Assembly (NCBI RefSeq): GCF_000934465.1
Contig: NZ_JXWY01000016.1
Location: 1 to 57,822 of the forward strand
Direction of reading: 5' to 3'
DNA length: 57,822 nt
Source of the DNA: Staphylococcus microti
GTDB lineage: Bacteria; Bacillota; Bacilli; Staphylococcales; Staphylococcaceae
The position numbers and the translations under genes are program-made. Positions 19,184 through 31,727 of the stretch are shown here, in pieces. Numbering within the stretch: position 1 is the stretch's first letter; each line of letters opens with the position of its first letter. The notes beneath the pieces were generated by a model. It was given only the letters and a program-made list of their open reading frames with translations. It had not been told where the DNA came from and did no database searches.

Positions 19184-19813
19184 ATGGGAAATGTACATGT
19201 ACTTGATCATCCTTTAATTCAACACAAATTAAGTTACATTCGTGACGTCAACACAGGGACGAAGGCATTTCGTGAACTTGTTGATGAAGTCGGTATGTTA
19301 ATGGCTTACGAAGTGACTCGTAACTTGGAATTAGAAGATGTAGAAATTGAAACACCAGTAACAAAAGCAACGGTTAAACGCTTATCTGGTAAAAAATTAG
19401 CGTTTATTCCAATTTTACGTGCAGGTTTAGGTATGACAACAGGTATTTTAAACCTTGTTCCTGCTGCACGTATCGGGCATGTTGGTTTATACCGTGACCA
19501 TGAAACTTTAGAAGCAATTGAATATTTTGTGAAGCTACCACAAGATATTGAAGAGCGTGAAATCATCGTTGTAGATCCTATGTTAGCAACAGGGGCATCA
19601 GCGATTGAAGCAATTACAGCATTGAAAAAACGCGGTGCGAAACACATCCGTTTCATGTGCTTAATTGCAGCGCCAGAAGGTGTTGAGAAGTTACAAGCAG
19701 CACATGAAGATGTGGACATTTTTATCGCGGCATTAGATGAAAAGCTGGATGACAATGCCTATATTATTCCAGGGCTTGGTGACGCTGGAGACCGCTTATT
19801 CGGTACGAAATAG
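19184..19813 (+). CDS. upp: Uracil phosphoribosyltransferase
   Basis: Salvages uracil with PRPP to UMP. The 209 residues contain the PRPP-binding loop [11 protein letters not shown] (130-140), the LRAGLGM segment (78-84), and the uracil-binding C-terminal [12 protein letters not shown]. Length and ends match the family. CTGGAGG (19168-19174) precedes the ATG. The glyA-upp-mnaA order is the usual staphylococcal one, feeding directly into the atp operon. UMP made here is a precursor of the UDP-sugars used by mnaA, murZ and murA. Confidence 0.98.
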   Translation: MGNVHVLDHPLIQHKLSYIRDVNTGTKAFRELVDEVGMLMAYEVTRNLELEDVEIETPVTKATVKRLSGKKLAFIPILRAGLGMTTGILNLVPAARIGHVGLYRDHETLEAIEYFVKLPQDIEEREIIVVDPMLATGASAIEAITALKKRGAKHIRFMCLIAAPEGVEKLQAAHEDVDIFIAALDEKLDDNAYIIPGLGDAGDRLFGTK

Positions 19814-19836
19814 TTTCTGCAAGGAGCATCGCGCAA

Positions 19837-20976
19837 ATGAAAAAAATCATGACCATTTTTGGAACTCGGCCAGAAGCCATTAAAATGGCACCACTCGTTT
19901 TACAGCTAAAAAAAGATCCGCAGTTGCAACCAATTGTCGTTGTAACTGCGCAGCATCGTGAAATGTTAGATGCTGTTTTAGAAACGTTTGGAATTGAACC
20001 GGATTATGATTTAAATATTATGATGCCCGGACAAACGTTGTCTGAAGTGACGTCACGTGTTTTGACAGGTTTAGAACAAGTCATACAAAATGAAGCGCCT
20101 GATATGATTTTAGTACATGGCGATACAACAACGACATTTGCGGGTAGTTTGGCTGCTTTTTACAATGAAGTGAGTATCGGTCATGTGGAGGCAGGATTGC
20201 GTACGTATAATAAGTACGCGCCGTTTCCTGAAGAAATCAATCGACAAATGACGAGTAATATGGCGGACTTACATTTTGCGCCGACAGCTCAAGCACGGCA
20301 AAATCTGTTGAACGAGAACAAGCCGGAACATGCAGTCGTTGTGACGGGCAATACGGCAATTGATGCGATGCGCACAACGATTGATGCACAATATCAGTCG
20401 GAAATATTAGCGAAACATCAAGGCAAACGTATTATTTTGTTAACGGCACATCGCCGAGAAAATATCGGTCAACCGATGGCACACATTTTTAAAGCAGCAA
20501 GACGTGTCGTGGATGAAGTGGAAGATGTCGTTGTCGTTTATCCAATGCATAAAAACCCAAAAGTGCGCGAGATTGCGTATAAGCATTTAGACAATCAACC
20601 ACGCGTTGAGTTAATTGAGCCGTTAGGGGTCGTTGATTTTCATAACTTTGCGCACCATGCTTATTTCATCATGACAGATTCGGGTGGTGTTCAAGAAGAA
20701 GCGCCTTCGTTAGGTAAGCCGGTACTCGTGTTGCGAGATACGACGGAGAGGCCAGAGGGCGTGGCAGCGGGCACCTTGAAAGTAGTAGGCACAGAAGAAA
20801 CAGCCGTTTATCACCATATGATGCAACTGTTAACAGATTGCACGTTGTATGAACAAATGCATCGTGCAAAAAATCCATACGGTGATGGGCAAGCATCACA
20901 ACGCATTTGTGAACACATTAAATATTACTTTGATTTAATAGAAGAAAAACCTTCACCATTTAAAGTGGAATTGTAA
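19837..20976 (+). CDS. mnaA: UDP-N-acetylglucosamine 2-epimerase
   Basis: Interconverts UDP-GlcNAc and UDP-ManNAc in the cytosol. ManNAc is needed for the linkage unit of wall teichoic acid and for capsule sugars. The 379 residues have the non-hydrolysing epimerase hallmarks: FGTRPEAIKM (8-17), HGDTTTT (94-100), GHVEAGLRTYNKYAPFPEE, TAHRRENIG, HKNPKVRE, and the C-terminal UDP site TDSGGVQEEAPSLGKPVLVLRDTTERPEG. CAAGGAG (19818-19824) precedes the ATG. S. aureus has the paralogs MnaA and Cap5P; the position between upp and atpI identifies this one as MnaA. Confidence 0.95.
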   Translation: MKKIMTIFGTRPEAIKMAPLVLQLKKDPQLQPIVVVTAQHREMLDAVLETFGIEPDYDLNIMMPGQTLSEVTSRVLTGLEQVIQNEAPDMILVHGDTTTTFAGSLAAFYNEVSIGHVEAGLRTYNKYAPFPEEINRQMTSNMADLHFAPTAQARQNLLNENKPEHAVVVTGNTAIDAMRTTIDAQYQSEILAKHQGKRIILLTAHRRENIGQPMAHIFKAARRVVDEVEDVVVVYPMHKNPKVREIAYKHLDNQPRVELIEPLGVVDFHNFAHHAYFIMTDSGGVQEEAPSLGKPVLVLRDTTERPEGVAAGTLKVVGTEETAVYHHMMQLLTDCTLYEQMHRAKNPYGDGQASQRICEHIKYYFDLIEEKPSPFKVEL

Positions 20977-21043
20977 ATAACTGTAATATGTGGCGAATTT
21001 GTGACAAAATTGTGATTGTATGAAAGCCCTTTTCATTGCACAA

Positions 21044-21072
21044 TTGACACGCTTTTGCCCCTATATTATCAT
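21044..21072 (+). promoter_or_regulatory. atp operon promoter (SigA type)
   Basis: TTGACA (21044-21049) and TATCAT (21067-21072) are separated by 17 bases. The start would be near 21079, about 55 bases before atpI. Confidence 0.65.
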
Positions 21073-21134
21073 GAAAGTTGTATGTGTGGAACGGCTTTCT
21101 CATTTGTGTCTTGAGGCAGAAAAGGGGCTCAAAA

Positions 21135-22243
<1,109 letters not shown>

Positions 22244-22258
22244 ATAAAATTAATCTAA

Positions 22259-22498
<240 letters not shown>

Positions 22499-22514
22499 TA
22501 ACGTGTAAGTGTAG

Positions 22515-22601
22515 CTCGAGTCATGACGATATCGAGATAATGCCTTGGATCTATCAAGTGCTATTGTCTGCGGCGAAGTCTAACAAGCATAGACCTTCGC
22601 C
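22515..22601 (+). other. Two hairpins between atpE and atpF
   Basis: CTCGA (22515-22519) pairs with TCGAG (22532-22536). A stronger stem of about 10 bp pairs GGCGAAGTCT (22572-22581) with AGACCTTCGCC (22591-22601), with one bulged C. The stronger one is not followed by a T run, so it is more likely an mRNA-stabilising or processing element at the 3' side of atpE than a full terminator. Confidence 0.6.
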
Positions 22602-22649
22602 ATTCGTTTTATGTAATGAATGAAATGATTGAAAGGAGTGTACAGCATA

Positions 22650-23165
22650 GTGACTGCCAACTTATTTACCTTTGCATCAGCAAGTGGCGTTAACATCGGT
22701 GACATTATCGCAACATTAGTCACATTTACAATTTTGTTAGTGCTATTGAGAAAATATGCATGGGGACCATTAAAACAAGTGATGGACGATCGTGAGCGTT
22801 CTATCAATCAAGATATTGATGACGCTGAACGTGCAAAATTAAATGCGCAACGTCTTGAAGAAGAAAATCAAAAAATCTTAAAAGAAACACAAGATGAAGT
22901 TCATAAAATTATTGAAGATGCGAAGTTACAAGCACGTCGCCAACAAGAAGAAATCATCCACGAAGCAAACAAACGTGCGAATGGCATGATTGAAACGGCG
23001 CAAAGTGAAATCAATAGTGAGAAAGAACGTGCATTAGCTGAAATCAATAACCAAGTTTCTGAGCTTTCAGTATTAATTGCATCAAAAGTTTTACGCAAAG
23101 AAATTTCTGAACAAGATCAGAAAGCACTCGTAGAAAAGTACATTAAAGAGGTAGGGGATAAGTAA
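22650..23165 (+). CDS. atpF: ATP synthase F0 subunit b
   Basis: The peripheral stalk that holds F1 to subunit a. The 171 residues begin with one membrane helix (about 12-35, [15 protein letters not shown]), followed by a long charged helix rich in E, K, Q and A that dimerises (about 40-150). The end [32 protein letters not shown], which binds delta, is almost the same as in S. aureus. The start is GTG at 22650 (Val-Thr-Ala-Asn-Leu), eleven bases after AAAGGAG (22632-22638) and matching the family start MTxTANLF. Upstream in-frame TTG 22629 and GTG 22638 overlap the ribosome site. The stop overlaps atpH (TAATG). Confidence 0.96.
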   Translation: MTANLFTFASASGVNIGDIIATLVTFTILLVLLRKYAWGPLKQVMDDRERSINQDIDDAERAKLNAQRLEEENQKILKETQDEVHKIIEDAKLQARRQQEEIIHEANKRANGMIETAQSEINSEKERALAEINNQVSELSVLIASKVLRKEISEQDQKALVEKYIKEVGDK

Positions 23166-23704
23166 TGGCTAATGTAGCTCAAAAATATGCCCAAGCACTT
23201 TTCGATGTTGCTTTGAAAGCGGAAGTGTTAACGCAAGTCTACGATGAATTAACAGAAATTCATACAGCAGTTCGCAACGAAAAGAATCTTTTAGGAACGA
23301 TGGATTACGAACCAAAAATTACAGCGAATGAACGCCGTGACATGGTTGCGCAAGTCTTTCAAGGTGTACATCCATACTTGATGAACACGTTAAAAGTGAT
23401 TGCAACACAACGTAATTTCCGTTTGTTGCCTGAGATTTATCGTGCATTTGAAGAAAGTTATTATGCTTTTCATGGACTGGCGGATGCCTACGTTGAATCT
23501 GCAGCATCACTTTCTGACGAAGAATTAGAACAAGTGAAACGTGCGTTACTAGATCGTACGGGTCTTAAAGATTTAAATCTGCACAGCACAGTAAATCCAG
23601 AATTGATTGGTGGCGTGCGTGTGAAAATCGGTACGAAAGTCTATGATGGCAGTATCCAAAATGATTTGAATCAACTTGTTAAACAATTTAGCAGAGTTTA
23701 TTAA
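23165..23704 (+). CDS. atpH: ATP synthase F1 subunit delta
   Basis: Joins the top of F1 to subunit b (the OSCP role). The 179 residues have the N-terminal six-helix domain (VAQKYAQALFDVALK) and the C-terminal signature ELIGGVRVKIGTKVYDGSIQNDL near 150-172. The start codon overlaps the atpF stop codon. GAGGTAGGGG (23149-23158) provides the ribosome site inside atpF, so translation is coupled. Confidence 0.97.
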   Translation: MANVAQKYAQALFDVALKAEVLTQVYDELTEIHTAVRNEKNLLGTMDYEPKITANERRDMVAQVFQGVHPYLMNTLKVIATQRNFRLLPEIYRAFEESYYAFHGLADAYVESAASLSDEELEQVKRALLDRTGLKDLNLHSTVNPELIGGVRVKIGTKVYDGSIQNDLNQLVKQFSRVY

Positions 23705-23731
23705 TTATGATATAAAAGAGGAGTGACATAG

Positions 23732-25243
<1,512 letters not shown>

Positions 25244-25274
25244 TTGATATTTAATTGATGAAGGTGGTGAGATA

Positions 25275-26141
25275 GTGGCTTCTTTAAAAGAAATAGATTC
25301 TCGTATAAAATCAACCAAAAAGATGAAACAAATCACGAGCGCTATGAACATGGTATCCAACTCAAAATTGCGTAAAGCAGAGCGTAATGCTAAAACATTT
25401 AGACCGTACATGGACAAAATGCAAGATGCGATTACAGCAATTGCGGGTACCAATACGTCATCGACACACCCGATGCTTGTAAAACGTCCTACAAAGCGCG
25501 TCGGTTACATGGTCTTAACGAGTGATCGTGGCTTAGCAGGTGCTTATAATGCAAACGTATTGAAGCAAATGATACGCGACATCGAAGCGCGTCATCAAAG
25601 CCCAGAGGAATACAGCATCATCGTTCTCGGACAAATCGGTGTGTCATTCCTTCAAAACCGCGGTTATCAAGTTGCGAATGCCTTAACGGACATTCCAGAT
25701 CAACCATCGTTTAAGGCTGTACAAGCAATTGCGAAACGTGCCGTTGATTTATATGTCAGCGAACAAATAGACGAATTGCATGTATACTATAGCCATTACA
25801 TTAGTGTCATTGAAAACAAACCAACAAGCAAACAGTTGTTACCATTATCTTCTGAGGATTCAAGTGTGGGTCATGGCAACATGGCATCTTACGAATTCGA
25901 ACCGGACAAAGATTCAATATTACAGGTATTACTACCACAATATATTGAAAGCTTAATCTACGGCACAATTTTAGATGCGAAGGCAAGTGAACATGCATCA
26001 CGTATGAATGCAATGAAGAATGCCTCTGATAATGCAACTGAAATGATTGATGATTTATCTTTAGAATTCAACCGTGCGCGTCAAGCAGCCATCACGCAAC
26101 AAATTACTGAAATTGTTGGTGGTTCAGCAGCATTGGAATAA
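25275..26141 (+). CDS. atpG: ATP synthase F1 subunit gamma
   Basis: The central rotating shaft. The 288 residues have the long N- and C-terminal helices that form the coiled coil ([22 protein letters not shown] at the start; the end [17 protein letters not shown] is the family signature) and a Rossmann-like middle ([13 protein letters not shown] near 80). The start is GTG at 25275 with AGGTGGTGAG upstream, the usual start for this gene in the group. It follows atpA after 31 bases. Confidence 0.98.
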   Translation: MASLKEIDSRIKSTKKMKQITSAMNMVSNSKLRKAERNAKTFRPYMDKMQDAITAIAGTNTSSTHPMLVKRPTKRVGYMVLTSDRGLAGAYNANVLKQMIRDIEARHQSPEEYSIIVLGQIGVSFLQNRGYQVANALTDIPDQPSFKAVQAIAKRAVDLYVSEQIDELHVYYSHYISVIENKPTSKQLLPLSSEDSSVGHGNMASYEFEPDKDSILQVLLPQYIESLIYGTILDAKASEHASRMNAMKNASDNATEMIDDLSLEFNRARQAAITQQITEIVGGSAALE

Positions 26142-26146
26142 TTTGA

Positions 26147-27577
<1,431 letters not shown>

Positions 27578-27599
27578 TTCAAATTAGGAGGCTTGGATA

Positions 27600-28004
27600 A
27601 TGAATACATTAACCTTAGATATCGTCACTCCTAATGGTTCTGTTTATAACGAAGACAATGCAGAAATCGTTGTCTTACAAACAACAGCAGGCGAAATGGG
27701 TGTGATGCATGGTCACATTCCGACGGTTGCGCCATTAAAAATTGGTCATATCAAAGTGACAAAAGACGGTAAATCTGATTATATAGCTGTAACTGAAGGA
27801 TTTGCTGAAATTCGCCGTGAAAAAATCAATATTTTAGTTCAATCTGCGGAATCGGCAGAAGACATTGATTTAGAACGTGCGAAGTCGGCGAAACAGCGTG
27901 CAACATTTTATCTTGAAGGCGACAAAGAAGATACGGATATGAAACGTGCTGAACGTGCTTTGAAACGTGCAGAAAACCGTATTGAAGTAGCCAAATTCAA
28001 ATAA
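27600..28004 (+). CDS. atpC: ATP synthase F1 subunit epsilon
   Basis: Sits at the foot of gamma, links it to the c-ring and can inhibit ATP hydrolysis. The 134 residues have the N-terminal beta-sandwich (LDIVTPNGSVYNEDNAEIVVLQTTAGEMGVMHGHIPTV) and a C-terminal two-helix hairpin rich in K, R, E and A. The last gene of the operon, it is followed 10 bases later by a strong terminator. AGGAGG (27586-27591) precedes the ATG. Confidence 0.98.
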   Translation: MNTLTLDIVTPNGSVYNEDNAEIVVLQTTAGEMGVMHGHIPTVAPLKIGHIKVTKDGKSDYIAVTEGFAEIRREKINILVQSAESAEDIDLERAKSAKQRATFYLEGDKEDTDMKRAERALKRAENRIEVAKFK

Positions 28005-28013
28005 TATTTTCAA

Positions 28014-28055
28014 GCAAAGAAGGTTTAGCGTGAGATGCGCTAAACCTTCTTTTGC
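28014..28055 (+). terminator. Terminator of the atp operon
   Basis: A long stem, 28014-28030 with 28038-28055 (core GAAGGTTTAGCG), closes a seven-base loop and ends in TTTT. It is one of the strongest terminators in the window. Confidence 0.95.
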
Positions 28056-28164
28056 CTTCTCTCAAATATTCAAAAGTATTCTACAAGATATAAGTACTAA
28101 TAGTATGATTTGATGAAAAAATCATGTAAAATTAATGTAGATTTGTGTGTAAAGGAGCAACGTC

Positions 28165-28395
28165 ATGGAATATTTAGGTCAGTTTGCGATTGCACATATT
28201 ATAATGCATGTGCTTTGCATATGTGTTGCCTACTGGGCATTAAATGCGCTGAGGCTAGAGCAATTTTTTAAAAAAGGATACCCTGTCCAAGTGCAAGTTG
28301 CTATCATCTTTTTAGCCATTGCGATTGGGACCGGTGTCAGCAATTTTGTAATTGATTTATTACAGTTTTCAACGCAAATTAAATATTTGTTTTAA
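28165..28395 (+). CDS. ywzB: DUF1146 membrane protein, YwzB-like
   Basis: A 76-residue membrane protein with two hydrophobic helices (about 8-28 and 44-66) joined by a basic loop (RLEQFFKKGYP). The family DUF1146/YwzB is found between atpC and murA in Bacillus and Staphylococcus. Its function is not known. AAAGGAG (28151-28157) precedes the ATG. No signal peptide cleavage site is evident. I see no strong promoter; a weak one may lie around 28110-28138. Confidence 0.82.
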   Translation: MEYLGQFAIAHIIMHVLCICVAYWALNALRLEQFFKKGYPVQVQVAIIFLAIAIGTGVSNFVIDLLQFSTQIKYLF

Positions 28396-28523
28396 CGATT
28401 AGGAGAAGGGGCATTTTAGTGATGGGATGAGATACGATACAAGCATCCTTTCGTCACGAGTCAGCAATATGGAATCGAGCAACTAAGAAAAGTGTTTAGA
28501 GAGATAGTGGAGGATTTTTGAAG

Positions 28524-29789
28524 ATGGATAAAATTATTGTACGAGGCGGTCAAACTTTAAAAGGGACAGTAGCGGTAGAAGGTGCAAAAAATGCCGTTTT
28601 ACCAATTATTACGGCATCATTGTTAGCGAGTGAAGGAAAAAGTGAATTGCACAACGTGCCACCGTTAAGCGATGTAGATACAATTAATAACGTATTAAGT
28701 GTTTTGAATGCAGATGTGGCATATGATCCAGCAACGCAAGTCGTTACAGTAGATGCGACGCAACAACTTAGCGAAGAAGCCCCTTATGAGTATGTCAGCA
28801 AAATGCGTGCGAGTATTCTTGTAATGGGACCTTTACTTGCACGATTAGGCGTTGCGAAAGTCGCATTACCGGGTGGCTGTGCGATTGGTTCACGTCCGAT
28901 TGAGCAACATTTAAAAGGATTTGAAGCGTTAGGTGCTGAAATTCATCAAGAAGCAGGCTTTATACATGCAACAGCACCCAATGGTTTAATAGGGTGTGAC
29001 ATTCATTTGGACTTCCCTAGTGTTGGTGCGACACAAAACATTATTATGGCAGCGTCTTTAGCGAAAGGACGTACTGTACTTGAAAATGTTGCACGTGAAC
29101 CTGAAATTGTAGACTTAGCGAACTACATCAACGAAATGGGTGGCGATGTGAAAGGCGCTGGGACAGACACAATTACAATCCATGGTGTAGACACATTGAA
29201 AGGTGTGGCACATGCGATTATTCCTGATAGAATCGTTGCCGGCACATTAATGATTGCAGCTGCGATTACACGTGGTGATGTCTTCGTGAAAGGTGCCATT
29301 AAAGAGCATATGACGAGCTTAGTCTATAAGCTAGAAGAGATGGGTGTAGAACTTGAATATCATGAAGATGGTATTCGTGTAACGGCACCTGAAGAGTTAC
29401 AACCTGTGGACGTCAAGACGCTTCCACATCCGGGTTTCCCTACAGATATGCAGTCACAAATGATGGCATTGTTGTTAACGGCAGAAGGGCATAAAATTGT
29501 AACAGAAACAGTTTTTGAAAATCGTTTTATGCATGTTGCAGAATTTAAACGTATGAACGCAAATATTTCGGTAGAAGGTCGCAACGCAAAAATTCAAGGG
29601 AAGAGCCAATTACAAGGTGCACAAGTAAAAGCGACAGATTTACGTGCAGCAGCAGCGCTTATTTTAGCAGGTCTTGTTGCGGAAGGTGAAACGACAGTCA
29701 CAGAATTAAAACACCTTGACCGTGGCTACGTAGACTTCCACGGTAAGTTAAAAGCACTCGGTGCAGATATTGAGCGTGTAAATGCGTAA
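28524..29789 (+). CDS. murA: UDP-GlcNAc 1-carboxyvinyltransferase, MurA paralog
   Basis: The second enolpyruvyl transferase of the window, catalysing the same first step of peptidoglycan synthesis as murZ at 7628. The 421 residues include [16 protein letters not shown], the catalytic Cys119 in [39 protein letters not shown] and [16 protein letters not shown]. Its position after the atp operon and before fabZ is that of staphylococcal MurA, the main enzyme. GGAGG (28509-28513) points to the ATG at 28524 (spacing 10); the TTG at 28518 is too close. Between ywzB and murA lies a 128-base gap with a weak GGATG/CATCC hairpin. Confidence 0.97.
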   Translation: MDKIIVRGGQTLKGTVAVEGAKNAVLPIITASLLASEGKSELHNVPPLSDVDTINNVLSVLNADVAYDPATQVVTVDATQQLSEEAPYEYVSKMRASILVMGPLLARLGVAKVALPGGCAIGSRPIEQHLKGFEALGAEIHQEAGFIHATAPNGLIGCDIHLDFPSVGATQNIIMAASLAKGRTVLENVAREPEIVDLANYINEMGGDVKGAGTDTITIHGVDTLKGVAHAIIPDRIVAGTLMIAAAITRGDVFVKGAIKEHMTSLVYKLEEMGVELEYHEDGIRVTAPEELQPVDVKTLPHPGFPTDMQSQMMALLLTAEGHKIVTETVFENRFMHVAEFKRMNANISVEGRNAKIQGKSQLQGAQVKATDLRAAAALILAGLVAEGETTVTELKHLDRGYVDFHGKLKALGADIERVNA

Positions 29790-29852
29790 ACATTGCTCGT
29801 TTGAGAATGACGTGTATGGCAGTATTAGCCAGCGCGAGGAGGTTAAAGTTTA

Positions 29853-30293
29853 ATGGAAACTATTTTTGATTATAATGACATTAAGAAAATCATCCCACAT
29901 CGTCAACCATTTTTGTTGATCGACAAAGTGGTTGAATACGAACCGGGGCAACGCTGTGTTGGGATTAAACAAGTCTCAGGAAACGAACCATTTTTCCAAG
30001 GACATTTCCCCGATTACGCAGTGATGCCGGGCGTACTTATCACTGAAGCACTTGCACAAACAGGTGCAGTCGCAATGTTGAATAGTGAAGAAAATAAAGG
30101 GAAGCTCGCATTATTTGCAGGTATTGATAAATGTCGTTTCAAAAGACAGGTCGTGCCTGGGGATACACTGAGATTAGAAGTAGAAATTACAAAAATTAAA
30201 GGGCCGATTGGTAAAGGGACAGCGAAAGCAACAGTAGACGGACAACTCGCTTGTAGTTGTGAATTGACATTTGCATTACAATCGCCTGAATAG
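29853..30293 (+). CDS. fabZ: 3-hydroxyacyl-ACP dehydratase FabZ
   Basis: Removes water from 3-hydroxyacyl-ACP in fatty acid elongation. The 146-residue hot-dog-fold protein has the catalytic His51 in [11 protein letters not shown] and Glu65 in [15 protein letters not shown], the standard FabZ pair. Hexameric hot-dog enzymes of this length need no partner domain. GAGGAGG (29836-29842) precedes the ATG. It follows murA by 63 bases and probably shares its transcript. The convergent gene ywpF follows after a terminator. Confidence 0.97.
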   Translation: METIFDYNDIKKIIPHRQPFLLIDKVVEYEPGQRCVGIKQVSGNEPFFQGHFPDYAVMPGVLITEALAQTGAVAMLNSEENKGKLALFAGIDKCRFKRQVVPGDTLRLEVEITKIKGPIGKGTAKATVDGQLACSCELTFALQSPE

Positions 30294-30297
30294 ATGA

Positions 30298-30335
30298 AAA
30301 AAACGCCAGAAGTGTAACTTGCACTTACTGGCGTT
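30298..30335 (-). terminator. Terminator between fabZ and ywpF
   Basis: AACGCCAG (30302-30309) pairs with CTGGCGTT (30328-30335), with an inner AAGTG/CACTT stem. The A7 run at 30297-30303 gives a U tract on the minus strand, so it mainly ends ywpF; the plus-strand tail (CGTCTTTT) is weaker. The right arm overlaps the ywpF stop codon. Confidence 0.85.
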
Positions 30336-30759
30336 CGTCTTTTAAGCGAGGTTTTGATTGCATCATGCGATTGAATGTTTTCGTCAATGCTTCACCTTCT
30401 AGGCCTTCATTGACAAGTTCTTCTAACAAGCTTTCTGCATAGACTTGGCGTAATGTGTAAATGTGGCATTCAAAAATGACTGAGATTTTATCTTGGAGCT
30501 GCGTAATATGTTTGATTGTTGCATCGAATAGTGCGGGATCATTGGAAGGACGTGTGATGACGACACGTATATTTAACAACGTATTCTCTTCCATATAAGC
30601 AGTCATTTCTTCTTTATGAATATCAGAGATGACCACTTCTAGTAGCCAACCTGTACCACGGTCTTCTTTATTAATAATGACACCGTCTATTAACTCATAC
30701 TCTGTCACGCTGCTATTTTCGGATACAATTTGAAAACGTACAGCTTTAAAAGTCTTCAT
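30325..30759 (-). CDS. ywpF: YwpF-like family protein
   Basis: A 144-residue protein of the YwpF family, with no known function. It opens MKTFKAVRFQIVSE and is mostly beta-strand then helix, with the stretch WLLEVVISDIHKEEMTAYM and a charged helical end (NRMMQSKPRLKDERQ). No signal peptide or membrane helix is seen. The start at 30759 follows GGTGG on the minus strand; an in-frame upstream ATG at 30810 would add an unlikely basic stretch. In Bacillus, ywpF also lies close to fabZ and an ssb gene (ywpH/ssbB), so the cluster is old. Confidence 0.82.
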   Translation of the reverse strand: MKTFKAVRFQIVSENSSVTEYELIDGVIINKEDRGTGWLLEVVISDIHKEEMTAYMEENTLLNIRVVITRPSNDPALFDATIKHITQLQDKISVIFECHIYTLRQVYAESLLEELVNEGLEGEALTKTFNRMMQSKPRLKDERQ

Positions 30760-30908
30760 GAAACCACCGTCCCCTAAGTTTTTTAAATTATACGATTTTT
30801 TAATATACACCTTTCATTATAGCTTAAATAAGAACAACATTATCAGTCAAGTTGTAAAAAGTTTAAATAACATGCCTTTTATGATGTTAAAAAGTGACGA
30901 AACTCGAA

Positions 30909-30938
30909 TTGCATTTTAAAGCGCAAAAGGATTATGAT
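30909..30938 (+). promoter_or_regulatory. Possible ssb promoter close to the ribosome site
   Basis: TTGCAT (30909-30914) and TATGAT (30933-30938) are 18 bases apart. A start point about 7 bases on would fall at the AGGAGG of the gene (30945-30950), giving an mRNA with almost no leader. Confidence 0.4.
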
Positions 30939-30949
30939 GATGGCAGGAG

Positions 30950-31303
30950 GTGAAGCCCATCAATCAAATTAAAGCAATCGGCACTGTCACTAAAGCACCT
31001 AAGTACTATGAAAAGCCAGGCAGCCAGTTTATTTCATTTTCACTAGCTGTAGAACGTAGTTTCAAAGGGAAAGATGATCGTCCTATTTTTGACTATTTCA
31101 ATTGTAAAGCATTTGGTCCCATTGCAGTACAAATTGAACAAGAAGCAGAACAAGGCGATATACTTTCTATTGAAGGCTATCTGACAACACGTCGTTATCA
31201 AATGAACGATGAAAAACGCTTTGTTACAGAAATAGTTGTTGAATCTGTTGAAAAGCTTGAAGTCCCACCCACAAGCGAACAGAGCGAAAAGACCCTTGCC
31301 TAA
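30950..31303 (+). CDS. Small single-stranded DNA-binding protein (SsbB/YwpH-like)
   Basis: A 117-residue OB-fold protein that binds single-stranded DNA. Visible parts are INQIKAIGTVTKAPKYYE, FISFSLAVERSFKGKDD, DYFNCKAFGPIAVQIEQ (aromatic DNA-stacking region) and GYLTTRRYQMNDEKRFVTEIVVESVEKLE. It lacks the acidic DDDIPF tip of the replicative SSB, ending instead in QSEKTLA, so it resembles the competence or repair paralog SsbB. The start is uncertain. GTG 30950 overlaps the ribosome site AGGAGG (30945-30950), while the codon at the ideal distance, and where homologs begin (xNQI), is ATC at 30959. Confidence 0.85.
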   Translation: MKPINQIKAIGTVTKAPKYYEKPGSQFISFSLAVERSFKGKDDRPIFDYFNCKAFGPIAVQIEQEAEQGDILSIEGYLTTRRYQMNDEKRFVTEIVVESVEKLEVPPTSEQSEKTLA

Positions 31304-31427
31304 TTTTAATTTTTAAATCCTAATCCAAAACCTTCCACCACCAAATAATGAACGTTAAAAACCACTCTCTTAATTATTTCCAAGAACACGCTTAATTACT
31401 CATTAGAACGATTTTTGTATTATTTTA

Positions 31428-31466
31428 GAGGCGGGTTGCACAATGCGTCAGGCGTGGACCCGTCTC
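31428..31466 (+). other. Unassigned hairpin before the TPP riboswitch
   Basis: GAGGCGGG (31428-31435) pairs with CCCGTCTC (31459-31466), with one G-U pair and a 23-base loop. No T run follows. It lies in a 424-base gene-free stretch (31304-31727) that otherwise holds the riboswitch. Its role is unknown; it could be the ssb 3' end or a remnant. Confidence 0.4.
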
Positions 31467-31527
31467 ACATACATAGGGCATTATATTTATGGGTGCTAAC
31501 GCATTCATTTGAAAAAGGAGGGGCAAT

Positions 31528-31555
31528 TTGCTACATTAAAGTAAATTAATAATAT
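31528..31555 (+). promoter_or_regulatory. thi operon promoter
   Basis: TTGCTA (31528-31533) and TAATAT (31550-31555) are 16 bases apart. The predicted start, near 31562, coincides with the 5' edge of the TPP riboswitch. Confidence 0.6.
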
Positions 31556-31561
31556 ATGACT

Positions 31562-31648
31562 ACTAGGGGCGCTATTAGCTGAGATGAAGACAACTTCAAA
31601 CCCTTTGAACCTGATTTGGATGATACCAACGTAGGGAAGTAGCTCGAA
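31562..31648 (+). ncRNA. TPP riboswitch (THI element)
   Basis: The conserved thi-box elements are present in order: AGGGGCGC at the P1/P2 side, GCTGAGAT (31578-31585), ACCCTTTGAACCTGAT (31600-31615), and TGGATGATACCAACGTAGGGAAG (written across 31617-31639). Binding of thiamine pyrophosphate should lower expression of thiD-thiM-thiE. No clear terminator follows: only ATCAAAAT/ATTTTGAT (31656-31663 with 31671-31678), without a T run. Control may be at translation, with CCTC (31680-31683) able to pair with the thiD ribosome site. Confidence 0.95.
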
Positions 31649-31727
31649 AAAATGTATCAAAATACAATTGATTTTGATGCCTCTGAGTAGTCTATGTGTA
31701 TTAATAATATGACTTGGAGGTAATCAA

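Noticed and set aside
28396-28523. Ribosome-site-like GGAGAAGGGG and a small hairpin between ywzB and murA
   Set aside because: The only frame after it is two codons long; the GGATG/CATCC stem has no T run. I see no gene or clear element.
30934-30969. Twelve-codon frame (ATGATGGCA...) overlapping the ssb ribosome site
   Set aside because: Considered as a leader peptide, but the predicted transcript starts after it and nothing else supports it.
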